Below are positions 1 through 9,949 of a stretch of 64,000 nucleotides of DNA, piece by piece. The stretch comes from Nitzschia sp. DOCU1 (Eukaryota; Bacillariophyta; Bacillariophyceae; Bacillariales; Bacillariaceae), in assembly GCA_951394045.1 (NCBI GenBank), contig OX595985.1, positions 2,232,001 through 2,296,000 of the forward strand, written 5' to 3'. The stretch's first letter is position 1; the number at the start of each line of letters is the position of its first letter. A program made the position numbers and the translations under genes. The notes beneath the pieces were generated by a model. The model was not told where the DNA came from. It was given only the letters and a program-made list of their open reading frames with translations, and did no database searches.

Positions 1-332
1 ATATGGTGAAAGCGCTGGTGAAATACTCGAAGTTGTTGGTCTTTGCGTTGAACTGAATTACGTAGGTCTAGCACCTCTGCGTCTTGACGAGATTCATCCT
101 TCCCCCCTTTCGCACCAACGGATCGCTGAAACCCCCTTGCATCACGAGGTGTCATCATGCGCTCAAACAACATTCGACGAGTAGGTGTTATTTGCCCAAT
201 CGTCGACGGAGTGTCCGCTGTGGAAGAGGTTGGGGAGACGACTGAAATACCCGTCGGACTTCGTTTCCGCTCGGTCGTTTTGGGCTCATACTGATCGGCA
301 AGAAGCCCCTGCCGTAACATAGGAGTCACCAT
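1..332 (-). CDS. 5' part of a coiled-coil protein (truncated by window start)
   Basis: The frame is open from an ATG at 332 leftwards to base 1, about 110 codons, with no stop. The N-terminus is basic and rich in Ser, Thr and Pro. The last visible residues look like the start of a coiled coil (EVLDLRNSVQRKDQQLRVF). That stretch aligns without gaps with QIEALERANRIKDEKLQLL near the coiled-coil start of the 4787-6820 protein, so this may be another member of that family; this is inference from about 20 residues. The gene continues outside the window and its function is unknown. An unseen intron could change the model. Confidence 0.55.
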   Translation of the reverse strand, partial: MVTPMLRQGLLADQYEPKTTERKRSPTGISVVSPTSSTADTPSTIGQITPTRRMLFERMMTPRDARGFQRSVGAKGGKDESRQDAEVLDLRNSVQRKDQQLRVFHQRFHH

Positions 333-873
333 TATTCAACTTTATTGTTGTTTTGAGATAATAGCTAGGATATATTCAATGGAACGACACCCAAAAGATC
401 TCAACGCAAGCTAAATGTCGTAAACTGATCCTTTCGTTTATTCGAAATTGGCCTGAGGAGCGCCAACGGCGGAGGCCCTTGTGACATGGGTGAGGAGAAA
501 AATGGTGGTCGGTTGCCTCTTTTACTTGTATTCGTGTATGTGGAAGTATAAACCTGCGTGCGCGTTGGCAGTTCCCATGATGAAGCGTTGAGATGTGCTA
601 AATAAATCGACCAACGACTCACCGTGACGTTTGACTGTGGCGAAAAAACAAAATAATGAGTTGCTTGACTTCTCCGACCCCCCGGTTTGGGAACGTGAGA
701 TTGACCATGACGTCAGTGAGGTTTTTCGAATTCGCGGTGGCGGCATGATTTCGACCGCCTCGAAAACGAAGAGCACGTCGGATTTTCCCACCAGTTACAC
801 TCTATTGGATGGAAGAACGCTTGATGCTAGATAGAATAGCTCATTGTAGAGGAAACAGTACATTGTCCTAACC
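333..873. other. intergenic, divergent promoter region
   Basis: This spacer lies between the left-running coiled-coil gene and the DUF1517 gene. An open frame at 631-834 (+) has no usable ATG near its start and follows an in-frame stop, so I do not call it a gene. Nothing else is seen. Confidence 0.4.
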
Positions 874-1584
874 ATGGTGGCAGCTTTCGTTTCCTACCTC
901 TTGGCATCTTTTGCCATGAGCTCTACCTTTGCCTTTACCCCGAGGCTTCCAATTCGAGCAAATAAGGATGCACAGCAATTGTACCTGTTTGATAAGATTT
1001 TTGAAGAAGAGGGAATGTTAGGCAAAGGCATTACCGTCGGAAAAGTGCAGGTAGCCTTGATGAGCCGCGACCGATCCGACAATAGTATCTTTGGCTTGTT
1101 GGAAGATCATGCCACCAACACTGGTGACCAACCCCAGGAATTGGCACGCATGGCAAACGACGTTTGCTTGGATCTCATGAGAAAATCCGATGACTGGGTG
1201 GCAGCATGTAGCTTCAGCAAGTGGTTCAAGGCAGATGATGCAGGCAAAGCGGAAAGCTTCTTTAACGATTTAGCAAACAAGGAGGCTGCAAAATTTGAAA
1301 AGGATTATATCCCTGACGACGACAGGGACCGATCGGATGGCCTGTCAACCTTGGTGGTCGTCAGCTTGATTCTCGAGATTCAAGGGGATTCGACGAAATT
1401 CGATGGTGCCGGATACTCCATTGCTGGTACGAAAGAGGTATTGGCAAGTATTGCTAGCGACTGCTTGGTGGATGACGGATACTGTGTCAATGCGGTCGAG
1501 GTCTTTTGGACTCCCGGCGAACCACAGGAAGTGTTGACAAGAGCCGATATGATCCTGGACTTTCCAGAATTGATTGACGTGTAA
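874..1584 (+). CDS. plastid-targeted DUF1517-family protein (FLAP1-like)
   Basis: Single-exon gene of 236 aa starting at ATG 874. Residues 1-20 form a hydrophobic signal peptide ending in SSTFAFTP, a cleavage site of the diatom ASAFAP type with Phe at +1; this predicts import into the complex plastid. The mature part begins its conserved domain at VQVALMSRD (about residue 59) and includes LARMANDVCLDLMRKSDDWV and a hydrophobic LSTLVVVSLILEIQG segment. This is the pattern of DUF1517, the family of cyanobacterial and plastid proteins that includes FLAP1, a thylakoid/envelope protein linked to acclimation to fluctuating light. The family assignment is from memory of the pattern. The biochemical activity is unknown. 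It faces VSR copy A tail to tail. Confidence 0.72.
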   Translation: MVAAFVSYLLASFAMSSTFAFTPRLPIRANKDAQQLYLFDKIFEEEGMLGKGITVGKVQVALMSRDRSDNSIFGLLEDHATNTGDQPQELARMANDVCLDLMRKSDDWVAACSFSKWFKADDAGKAESFFNDLANKEAAKFEKDYIPDDDRDRSDGLSTLVVVSLILEIQGDSTKFDGAGYSIAGTKEVLASIASDCLVDDGYCVNAVEVFWTPGEPQEVLTRADMILDFPELIDV

Positions 1585-1786
1585 ACCTGAGAGAATGATA
1601 CGATACACCCAGTCCGGAAAAGGGCACGCCAGAGGTTAGTGTATCAGATGCAGTCGCAACGGAATAGAAATAAACATAGACCAGCTACTCGAGCGTTCTG
1701 ACATGATTGTCTAAGGTTTGTGGTTTATTAATTAGATCACATCTGTGCATGCAGCTATTATTGGAGGGGAAAAGACAAGTACTTTT

Positions 1787-3894
1787 TTACGAAATGAATT
1801 GAGTGGTTCCTCCCATGCTCGCAAAGGCCATGGGGTTTTGCACCTCCCTGTCTTGATCTTCAAGTGGCATGTATTCAGCAAGGATTCCCCGAACTTGCTC
1901 TCGCATATCTTCTCGGGTCTTATTATAGTGCCAGTAGCCGACGCCACCAAAGATCGCCATCACCATGAGCATGCTGGTAGCAAACGTGTGGGTGGAGACC
2001 GTACCAGGTGGGCTCGAGCCTCCACCGTAGTTGCCCTGGCAAGTCCCACTGGTAACACAGGCAGTAGGGTCCCCGCAGGCAGCGCACTTCTCACAGATTT
2101 TTGGTGTAGTTCCCTCTGCGTATCCAGCGCAAATGGCATGAAACACCGAATTTGCCGACAGCTGACCCCGAATGGCAGCCGTGTTCACAAAGGCAGTGGG
2201 TAAGACGACCACTCCCCGCTCCGTTTGAGCCGCAATCTCCAAGTCCAAAAACGCATTTGGGGCATCTTTATCCAAACCACCACTGTCGATCATGCACCGG
2301 TTGATCTTGTCTCCATCAACCCCAGCATGCTTATAACAGTCCGCAACGCAGTCTTCGTTCATGAAATAGTCAGGAGAGGAGCATCGTGTCAAAAATTCTT
2401 CAATGTAATTCCACCAAGTGACTCCGATACCGTTGTTCTCTCCATAGTGCTTCCAGATACATAGCCGACGAAGAGACTCCTTGACTACATCAGCTCCCGA
2501 GATTCCCTTCTCCAAGTCATTATCGGGGTCCGTAGCACAGTAGCGTCCATTGTTGGTGCAAAGGTTATAGCAAAAGTTTTCTCCGTCGTTTCCTTGGCAG
2601 TGGGTGCGAACTCCGTCGTAAATGTACATGTGCGGAGTAAAGTAAGCCCGGTCACCAAGCTTTTCTGCGATGGGCCTGAACTGTTTCAAGAAATTTCGGC
2701 TCACAGTATCCGTGGGGACCGTCCACAAGTCATATTCAACGCGGTCATCCGGAGTCGGCAAAGACCAGGCCATTTCCAGCTGGACAGGGTGATCGTCCAT
2801 GAGCTGTTCCTTCACCTTGTCGGCGTCCCGCTTGAACATTAGGAAGGAAGGAATCGAAATGTCAGATCCACTTCCATCGTCAGCCATGATGGGCTCAGAC
2901 GTTTCGCATGTCGGATTGTCCGACTCCGAAATGCAGGTCGCGTCCGAGCAAAGACAAGTATTATCGGCAATAATGACACCCGAAGCTCCAGAACGTTGAG
3001 CATTTCGAACCTAACGACGACAAAGGTGAGTATTACAATGACCTGGTCCTCCAGACTTCCGCCAACCACAAAGGCGAGGCCCGTCTGTCTACAAGACTCA
3101 CCTTCTTGACAAAGGTGCAACCACCTCGATCCACCATCAAAATGTAGGGTGAAGGCCAAGGTTCCATCTTGCCTCCCTTCTTTTCACGAGAGGGATAACC
3201 CCGGGTAGTATCCACATTCGGATCACACAAATCCGAATCGGCATAGTAAACGTTCTGTGCAATCTTTCCACCGTAGGGTGGGACTCCAAACAACGCCTCT
3301 CGGTGGTCATAACCTTCCTCCTTGAACAAACTGTGGGGGATCTACGTATAGTATTCCAGATAACAGCAAAATACAACGTTAGTATAAGCCCGAGCAGCAA
3401 GAATCAACGTGCAACAAAAGTGACATTCCAGCGTCACTGAGAGCATTTCCTCGAGAAGCAATTGCTGCCGCCAAGCAAAATTCAAAATCCCATCGCCTGA
3501 AATAACACCGACATCGTCAACACTGTACACAGGTAACTACTGCCTGGAGTGCAAGATAGTAGTAGTGTGCATATTCGGTAGAGTAGTCGCAACTACCAAC
3601 GGAACGCCTGAATCATCGTGCGTCGTGCCTCGTCTGCATCCCCCCACAAGACCCACGCACGCCTGCGTAGAATTTTGTACCAGTCCTACGCATGTTCGGC
3701 CTGGTTCGAAAAAAGACCAACTCACACGATCCATGGCCAGCTAGCAGAACCTTGCATTTATCTCAACATCCACTTCAAGATTAACAAACCCATTGACTTA
3801 CATGGATCATCAACCGACTGGAGACATTATCTGGGGTTTTTGCCTGGCTCAATGCCAAGAGAAACGACGCCAAAGTAGCGCGAAAGACGGTCAT
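1787..3894 (-). CDS. vacuolar sorting receptor, copy A (3 exons)
   Basis: Exons 3894-3802, 3341-3102 and 3010-1787 join to a 518-aa type I membrane protein. Exon 1 encodes a signal peptide (FRATLASFLLALSQA). Exons 2-3 carry the protease-associated (PA) domain (GYDHREALFGVPPYGG, YILMVDRGGCTFVKK, ASGVIIADNTCLC). They also carry the Cys-rich VSR luminal region (CTNNGRYC, WWNYIEEF, HAICAGYAEGTTPKICEKC), one transmembrane helix and a cytosolic tail with EYMPL, the tyrosine sorting motif of plant VSRs. VSRs carry soluble cargo from Golgi to vacuole or lysosome. All three exons align with copy B at 9950-11835, which fixes the splice sites: donor GTAAGT and acceptor CGTAG for intron 1 (460 bp), donor GTGAGT and acceptor GTTAG for intron 2 (91 bp). 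Copy B lacks intron 2. Confidence 0.88.
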
Positions 3895-4786
3895 CTTGAA
3901 ACGCCAGACAGAAATAAGAAAAAAAGTGATACCGACCACGGAACGGGCGCACTCCACTTTTGCCGAACAATCCACGACGCCCGTCACGACCGCGGGGCCG
4001 CGGGCCGGGCGGGTCCTGCTGCAAGCAACCTCCCTCCTCCTTCCTCATTTCTTTTTGAGTGAGTCACGGATAGAATCGTCCACGCTACATAGGACTTTGT
4101 ATTGATTCTACGGGCCTGGCGCAATTCAGGGATTTAAACGCTCATGACTCAATTTTGAGCCTTGTGTCTCATGACCCAGTGAATGATGGATCAAACAAGA
4201 TCTACGTTCCTGAAGGAAAGAAATCATGCCCCCCCCCCCGTTCGCGTGGGTTCGCCCTCCCCTGCTGAACTCGTGAAAGAAGGGGGGAGGAAGCAGGGGG
4301 GGGAGACATCGTTTTGGACCGACTGAGCATTCCCGTGAATCGCTCGAGGGCCAGATGCGAAGGCCTAGTATGATAGGGGTAATAGCTAGTTCGCAAGAAG
4401 AATGTTTTCCAGCAGTCGCAGCTTTGCTACTACCAGAAAGACTCTGGCGCCAGTTTCAATACAGCTCTTCAAAGCATTCGCCTGCGGTAAGCAAAGGCTC
4501 GAACTACCATCAAAATCTCATGCCTTCTTCGTTCAACGCATTGCACAAGATTTGCCCGAAAGTATAATCTCTACAGCAGATACGTAAATTCTACCCACTT
4601 TGACGCTAGTTCGGAAATTCTCTTCTCTGCACATCGCACGACGCCCATTTACTAGTTTACAAATCTTATTAGACTACAAATATAGAATGGAACAGTGAAA
4701 TGCAGTTCGGTGCGCTTGGGATATTCACAAAAACGACGAAGGGCACGACTTGAAAGGAAAGAAGAAGATAACTAGAGTGAAGAGGC
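3895..4786. other. intergenic region with C and G tracts
   Basis: No gene is supported. A run of Cs near 4229-4240 is followed by G-rich tracts near 4284-4310. A 61-codon ATG frame at 4402-4587 (+) starts MFSSSRSFATTRKTL, which resembles a mitochondrial presequence, but nothing recognisable follows; it could be a tiny gene or a first exon. Confidence 0.35.
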
Positions 4787-6820
4787 TCACCCCGACGAAT
4801 TTGACTTGGGAGTTATCCTCGTCTTCACCAGCGGCGTTGGACTCAGCACCATAGACATTCGAGCCCTCGAAATTTCGCGTGGGCTAGGAGCCAGTGGAAG
4901 AATCGAAGAAACATTTTGCTTGGGAGACAAAAACGGAGGGTCGACGGCGCTGGCTCGTCGCCTCACCGATGACGCCTTGGTCGGGGAGCGAGGAGGGGGC
5001 GACAAGGGACTGATCGCTGCGACCACCGTTTCCTTGGGTGACTGCCGTGGACTAACGATTTCCCCCTTGACCTCCTTGGTTTTGTCCCCTTCTAGCGATG
5101 AGGGAGTCTTTCTGACGGCTCGCTTGAGCTCCTTCTTCAGTCGTTCCTCGGTTGCTTTATGATCCTCAATCTTGACTTTCATGGCTTCGATGACTTCATT
5201 CTTTTCCTTCACCCGTTCCACAATACGTAGCACTTCCATCTGCAATTGGTCAAAGATAGACTTGCTGATCCCGTTGAGCACCACGCCCTGGTCACCATCA
5301 TTTGAGGCTGACTTGGTCTCCTCCTCCCTTTGACCAGACGAATGGTTGTCGGTACCTCGACTGTCGCTTGACTTCAGCCGTTTGATTTCTTCCTCTAGCA
5401 CCCGGTGCTCGGTCTGCATAGTTTCCAACGTACTTGACCGCTTCTGAATAGCGTCTTTCATCAGTTTTGTCTCCTCGAGAGCTCGCTTTTCCATTTCTCG
5501 AATCTGCCCCGATAATGTAGTTTCGACTTGTGTCAATACTTTCAGGACGTCGGTCTGAATCGACTTCATGTGTTCAATAACCTTCTCATCAGTCGGACCA
5601 TCCGATTTCATGCTAAGCTTATCGTTCTTGAGGCTTTCAAGTTGATTTCGAAACTTGAGTTCGATCAACATGAGCGATACCTTGACTTGGACGTGTACAA
5701 GTGCAGCCGTTTCGAGTGTCGATAGCAACCGTTCCCTGTCGCCCTTGACAGGCACATCATCATCTGGTCGAAGCTGATCCATGGTATCCTCCAAGGCAAG
5801 GATCGCAGCATCTGCCTTTTCCCAAACAGCTGCTACGCTTTCCAGATTCTGAACGGTTTCCTGTCGTTCTTGTGAAATAAACTGAAGAGCTCGTATCGTT
5901 TCTTCCGCGTTGCTCTCTGATTTGAACAATTCCATGTCTTCCTCTGCCCTGTCCAGATCAGCCTTTAATTGGGCATTTGCCAATTCGAGCATTTGTATTT
6001 TCCCCTCTGCTTCCAAAAGCTCCTTGGCATGGTTGCTGTCCGCTTTTTTCTTGGCTTCCATCAAGCGACCAATCTCCGCTTCGTACTCTTCCATGTCCGC
6101 CGTCTCAGCAGAGGTCGTGGCTGTACCCCCGGCAGATAGTAGCCGTTGAATGGCATCATTTTTTAGCTTGAGTTGATGTTCAAACTCTGCCTCTAGCATG
6201 CTTTTCTGGTTATCCAAGGCAGCCAACTGATTCAACAAGTCGACTTCCATAGTCGCTCGATCCTCCATCAAATCCGCAATTTCTTCCTTGAGCGTTTTGA
6301 CCACCTCTCCCGCACTCGTCTTCATCATGGTAATTTGATTCTCTAAGCTTGCAATCGTTTGCTCATAATTTTGAATGGTGGCATCCCGTAGCACTTGCTC
6401 TGAAACTTCATTGGGGTTTGGAATTTTGGTCATGGCTTGCAAATCGTTCATCAACTCCGCCATTTGTTCTTCCGTCGCATCGTTTTCTCTTCGCGCATTC
6501 GCCAATTCTGATTGCAACCAATATATACCCTCCTTGTGTTTAGTTTTGGTGTCATTGAGCTTTTGCTGTAAGAGTTGTAGTTTTTCATCCTTGATCCGAT
6601 TGGCCCGTTCCAATGCCTCGATTTGAAAATTCTTCTCTTGTAGCAAATCATCCAAAGAAACGCTGCTACTTTCGTCGCCTGGACTTGGCACTACTTTCTC
6701 TGCTTCTTCTTCGTCGTCCTGGCCCTCCTCATCATCGGTCATCTCGTCCAACACAGATATTTCATTATAGCTTTGTTCGCTGTGGGCAGAACGCCTGTCG
6801 GCGGCGGCTGGATTGCCCAT
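4787..6820 (-). CDS. coiled-coil protein, 677 aa, window family member
   Basis: The first in-frame ATG is at 6820 (MGNPAAADRR); the frame upstream has no ATG before a stop. An acidic N-terminus (DEMTDDEEGQDDEEEAE) is followed by heptad-rich sequence through most of the protein. The C-terminal ~110 residues are basic and rich in Ser and Pro, with repeated SP sites (SPRQSPKE, SPLSPPPRSPTK) that look like proline-directed kinase targets. The block LKEEIADLMEDR (residues 177-188) and the helix after it align with LKKEISEIVEDR in the 29771-30577 protein and more weakly with LKDTLTWTVEEK in the 31036-31917 protein, so the three are paralogues. No motor, ATPase or membrane segment is visible. Its role is unknown; a scaffold or cytoskeletal role is only a guess. 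Confidence 0.8.
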   Translation of the reverse strand: MGNPAAADRRSAHSEQSYNEISVLDEMTDDEEGQDDEEEAEKVVPSPGDESSSVSLDDLLQEKNFQIEALERANRIKDEKLQLLQQKLNDTKTKHKEGIYWLQSELANARRENDATEEQMAELMNDLQAMTKIPNPNEVSEQVLRDATIQNYEQTIASLENQITMMKTSAGEVVKTLKEEIADLMEDRATMEVDLLNQLAALDNQKSMLEAEFEHQLKLKNDAIQRLLSAGGTATTSAETADMEEYEAEIGRLMEAKKKADSNHAKELLEAEGKIQMLELANAQLKADLDRAEEDMELFKSESNAEETIRALQFISQERQETVQNLESVAAVWEKADAAILALEDTMDQLRPDDDVPVKGDRERLLSTLETAALVHVQVKVSLMLIELKFRNQLESLKNDKLSMKSDGPTDEKVIEHMKSIQTDVLKVLTQVETTLSGQIREMEKRALEETKLMKDAIQKRSSTLETMQTEHRVLEEEIKRLKSSDSRGTDNHSSGQREEETKSASNDGDQGVVLNGISKSIFDQLQMEVLRIVERVKEKNEVIEAMKVKIEDHKATEERLKKELKRAVRKTPSSLEGDKTKEVKGEIVSPRQSPKETVVAAISPLSPPPRSPTKASSVRRRASAVDPPFLSPKQNVSSILPLAPSPREISRARMSMVLSPTPLVKTRITPKSNSSG

Positions 6821-8224
6821 GTTATTGTCCCAGGTTGTTGCAATTGTGGATATCTTCAATGCCTTTTTTTGTCCATAGAAAAGTAAGAGGTAGCAAGGAG
6901 CTATTTATCATGAAGGATCAATAAAACTCCCCGAATTGAAACCCAACGTGAAACGAGGCCGGTCCACGCAACAACGACGAAAACGGAATGAACTCTAAAA
7001 CGTGGCTCTCCGTTTTCTTTCCGTTCGACGACGAAGGTCTCGTTGCTGCCCCCGGACTCCTCGAGAGTGCCCCCAAGCTCGAGGTGCGATAAAATAGAGC
7101 TTTGAAGGTCCTGTTACAGGTTCCCCACAAGGCAAAGGATTTCTGAATCAAATGGCAATTCTGAGTTGAGAGATATCGGTTGCCATTTCCACCTCTACTT
7201 GATGGAATGAGAGCGAAAGGTTCGCCATATTCCAGTGAACTAACTACTGGCAGGCAGTTTGGCGGGGCCAGTAAGAAGAAAATCCAATTGCGCGGGAAAA
7301 GTCGGCACGCGTGATGCTTATTAATGGCAGTCGGTCTTGCGACACAAATAAGACTACTTCCACAAGATAAAATATTATTGCCCCAATCACCAGCGAGCGA
7401 GTTCGCACGAAGCTATGGAAATCGCCGTTCGTTTGTTCTAGTTTCGTGCATTGGACCGTTTGGGCAAGGATGGCTATGATAGAAGTAATCATCGACCACT
7501 TCCCTCACACCATCAAGAGTAGTACAATGACGGACTGCAAGTCATGGCATTGCCATAAACGAAGTCCAAGTTAGTAACGATGGCAGAGTACCAGCCTCCT
7601 CGCCTGGCAGCAACAGCCACCAGCCATCAGCCATTGCGAAACATGGCTCGGCAACGGGAACATCATGAGTTGGTCAGAAGTCAAACGTACGTCTAAATGA
7701 TGCCGGAAAAGCATCAACCTACAGTCGGTCTATTCCACCCGCAATCGCAATGTATCTCGGCGTCTCCAACAGGGATGGAAAATCGATGGGACAAGATAGT
7801 CGTACTGTTTCAACAACCAATGTGACGCCGTCGGGCATTGTGGTGCGAACAAATCGTTGGAACGACCCCTACCAGGATTGAATACTCTCTTGCACAGTTG
7901 GGATCGATGATAATGTTTCCTCCTTGACAAATTTGATCAACGATTTGCTCGTGGTAGAAAATGTTCCCTTTTCGCCCTAGCGATACGAGTTTGCTATCGA
8001 GTTTGGAGACAGAAAATGATGCCAACTTGTTTCAACCAGGTGCATTTCGTGGTAAACAACGAACGATTGTTGTCTTCTCTGTAAAGTCGAGATGGCCATC
8101 AATCAATCGGTAAACAGCAAGGAATCGGTAAACAGCAAGGAAGCGACTTGCTAGTGGACTTACAAGAAATTTGTTGAAGATATTAAGACTGTTCCACTAA
8201 ATGTAGCATCCACAAACTATTTTT
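6821..8224. other. gene-poor spacer of 1.4 kb
   Basis: Only short frames occur. One at 7244-7492 (-) has an ATG but no recognisable content. ATG 7580 (+) opens 37 codons up to a GTACGT that could be a donor, but no acceptor partner was found. A tandem repeat sits at 8105-8140. No gene is called. Confidence 0.4.
8105..8140. repeat. 18-bp tandem duplication
   Basis: AATCGGTAAACAGCAAGG occurs twice, head to tail and without mismatch, at 8105-8122 and 8123-8140. It lies just downstream of NDUFA9 and probably arose by slippage. Confidence 0.9.
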
Positions 8225-9509
8225 CTAATGGTATCCATCCACGCGTCCAAAGTGGCCGGCTTCTCGGAATCGGTGCAAATAGGAAAAGGCTTCCTTTTCA
8301 ATGGGCGTCGCAGTGATTCCGAAGTCGGCCATGGTCAAGATCCTGTTAGATTCCGGTTGCGCCTTGTACTCTTCCGCTGTCATGGCGGGCAAGAAATCTT
8401 CCGCCCATACCTTGGCAATATCTTCATTCATGGAGATCATTGCTTGATTTCCCATTGCCTTGGCCATTGCCATGTAGACTGGCTTTGGGAAGGGGACAAT
8501 CGGCTTGGAGCTTTGTTCTGTCAAATCCAAAACAAAACGCGCTATCTCATCATGCGTGTAATCCGACGGACCGAAACAATCCACAGTGCGGCCCTCAAAC
8601 TTGCGAGGATTATCGGTAATTCGCATAATTGTTTTAGCAACATCCACAGCCCAGACGGGTTGAGTCAACGCTTGGCCCTTGTCAATCAACGGAATAAATC
8701 CAAATGTCTTGGCAAAATTGGCATAAAAATGCAGGAACTTGTCTTCCGTTCCGAACAATTGTGTCGGGCGAACAATTGTGGCCCAAGGAAAGGTCTCTTT
8801 CACAGCCTGCTCTCCCAAATACTTGGTGCGAGCCCATGCCGATGGATGATCTGGCCTGGCGTTAGCGGAAGAGACATGGATCAAATGATCCACTTGCATC
8901 TCGACACAAAGTTCCGCAATTTGCTTGGCAATCTTGACATTGACATCTTCAAACGAAAAGTTCGTTTGAAAGCCAATATAAGGGAATTTGTTGGTTTGGA
9001 TCGGTTGAGTACTTTCATAAGGCTTGGAAATGAGGTTGATGACGACATCTGCATCGGCAATCACTTCCCTCATGGAATCTACATCCCGTGGGTTGTAAAA
9101 GACAAAGCGAGTGTGTCCCAGATCAAACATGGGTTTGATATCGCGGTGTTCTGCTTCATCGCCGCGGTTGCCAACATAGGCATACGCACCGTTTTTGCCT
9201 AATTACAAAAGAGGACATAACCGAGTAGAAGAAGCAAACGTCAGTCATTCCGCTCCTGAATGCAACACCACACCACCTGTGATGTTTTACTCAGCAGCCT
9301 TTGTTTGTCTACATACCTAATTGATTACAAACGTGCTTGCCCAGGAACCCAGTGGCACCAAAGATTGCAAATCGAAGTCCAGCGTTGGACGCTCGTCCTC
9401 CCGGACCTTGCTCTTCCACACGTCGCTCGGTAATTCGATCGACAAACAAGTTCGCCGAATAAGGCCGGCGCCCATGAATAATCGGTGCTCGTTGTAGACT
9501 CCTCAACAT
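8225..9509 (-). CDS. NDUFA9: NADH dehydrogenase 1 alpha subcomplex subunit 9 (complex I)
   Basis: Exons 9509-9317 and 9198-8225, separated by a 118-bp intron (donor GTATGT, acceptor ATTAG, phase 1), give 388 aa. The N-terminus MLRSLQRAPIIHGRRPYS is a mitochondrial presequence. The Rossmann loop is FAIFGATGFLG. Family signatures include ADVVINLISKPYES, WARTKYLGEQAV and VRPTQLFGTEDKFLHFYANF. NDUFA9 is an atypical short-chain dehydrogenase fold subunit of mitochondrial complex I, at the junction of matrix arm and membrane arm, and binds NADPH structurally. Length agrees with the family (about 375-390 aa with presequence). A 324-codon antisense frame across it is a shadow. Confidence 0.92.
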
Positions 9510-9949
9510 TGTCAATTCAATATCAACAACTCTGCTAGGATGGAGATGACATAAAACGAGCCAAAAGGCAGACAGTTGACTCGAGAAGATGCACCGTCGG
9601 CACACTTCGCGATTGTTGTTGTTTCTCGCCCATCGCCGGCTCGCTGCCGCTTGCGTTTGGGGGTGTGTGTGGGTGCCCGCCGCGATCGCTTGCGTACAAT
9701 TATGAGAGTTCGTATTTTCACGAGCTCGTAACGTGGTCGAGCAAGTCGAAAGTATTCCAATGATTGATGATTCATTCCTTCATTCGATTGACCCGCGACC
9801 CTACAATTGCTGTCTTCAGCTGAAAGTAGTAATAGCAATCGATGGAGTTATTGGATTTTATTTATATTATGATATGAGATGTCCTGAAGTGTACAGTAGT
9901 AGTAGTGAGAAGCGATTCGACGGCACGCTGCTGATGAGAGAAAATGTTA
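9510..9949. other. intergenic region
   Basis: This spacer lies upstream of NDUFA9 and downstream of VSR copy B. No gene or structured element is seen. Confidence 0.4.

Noticed and set aside
631..834. 67-codon plus-strand frame
   Set aside because: It starts at TTG after an in-frame stop and has no ATG near its start; no exon partner was found.
4225..4310. C-run facing G-runs, possible hairpin or quadruplex
   Set aside because: Simple tracts of this kind are frequent, and no conserved stem or neighbouring function supports them.
8228..9202. 324-codon plus-strand frame opposite NDUFA9
   Set aside because: It is the antisense of a clear complex I gene and contains no recognisable domain.
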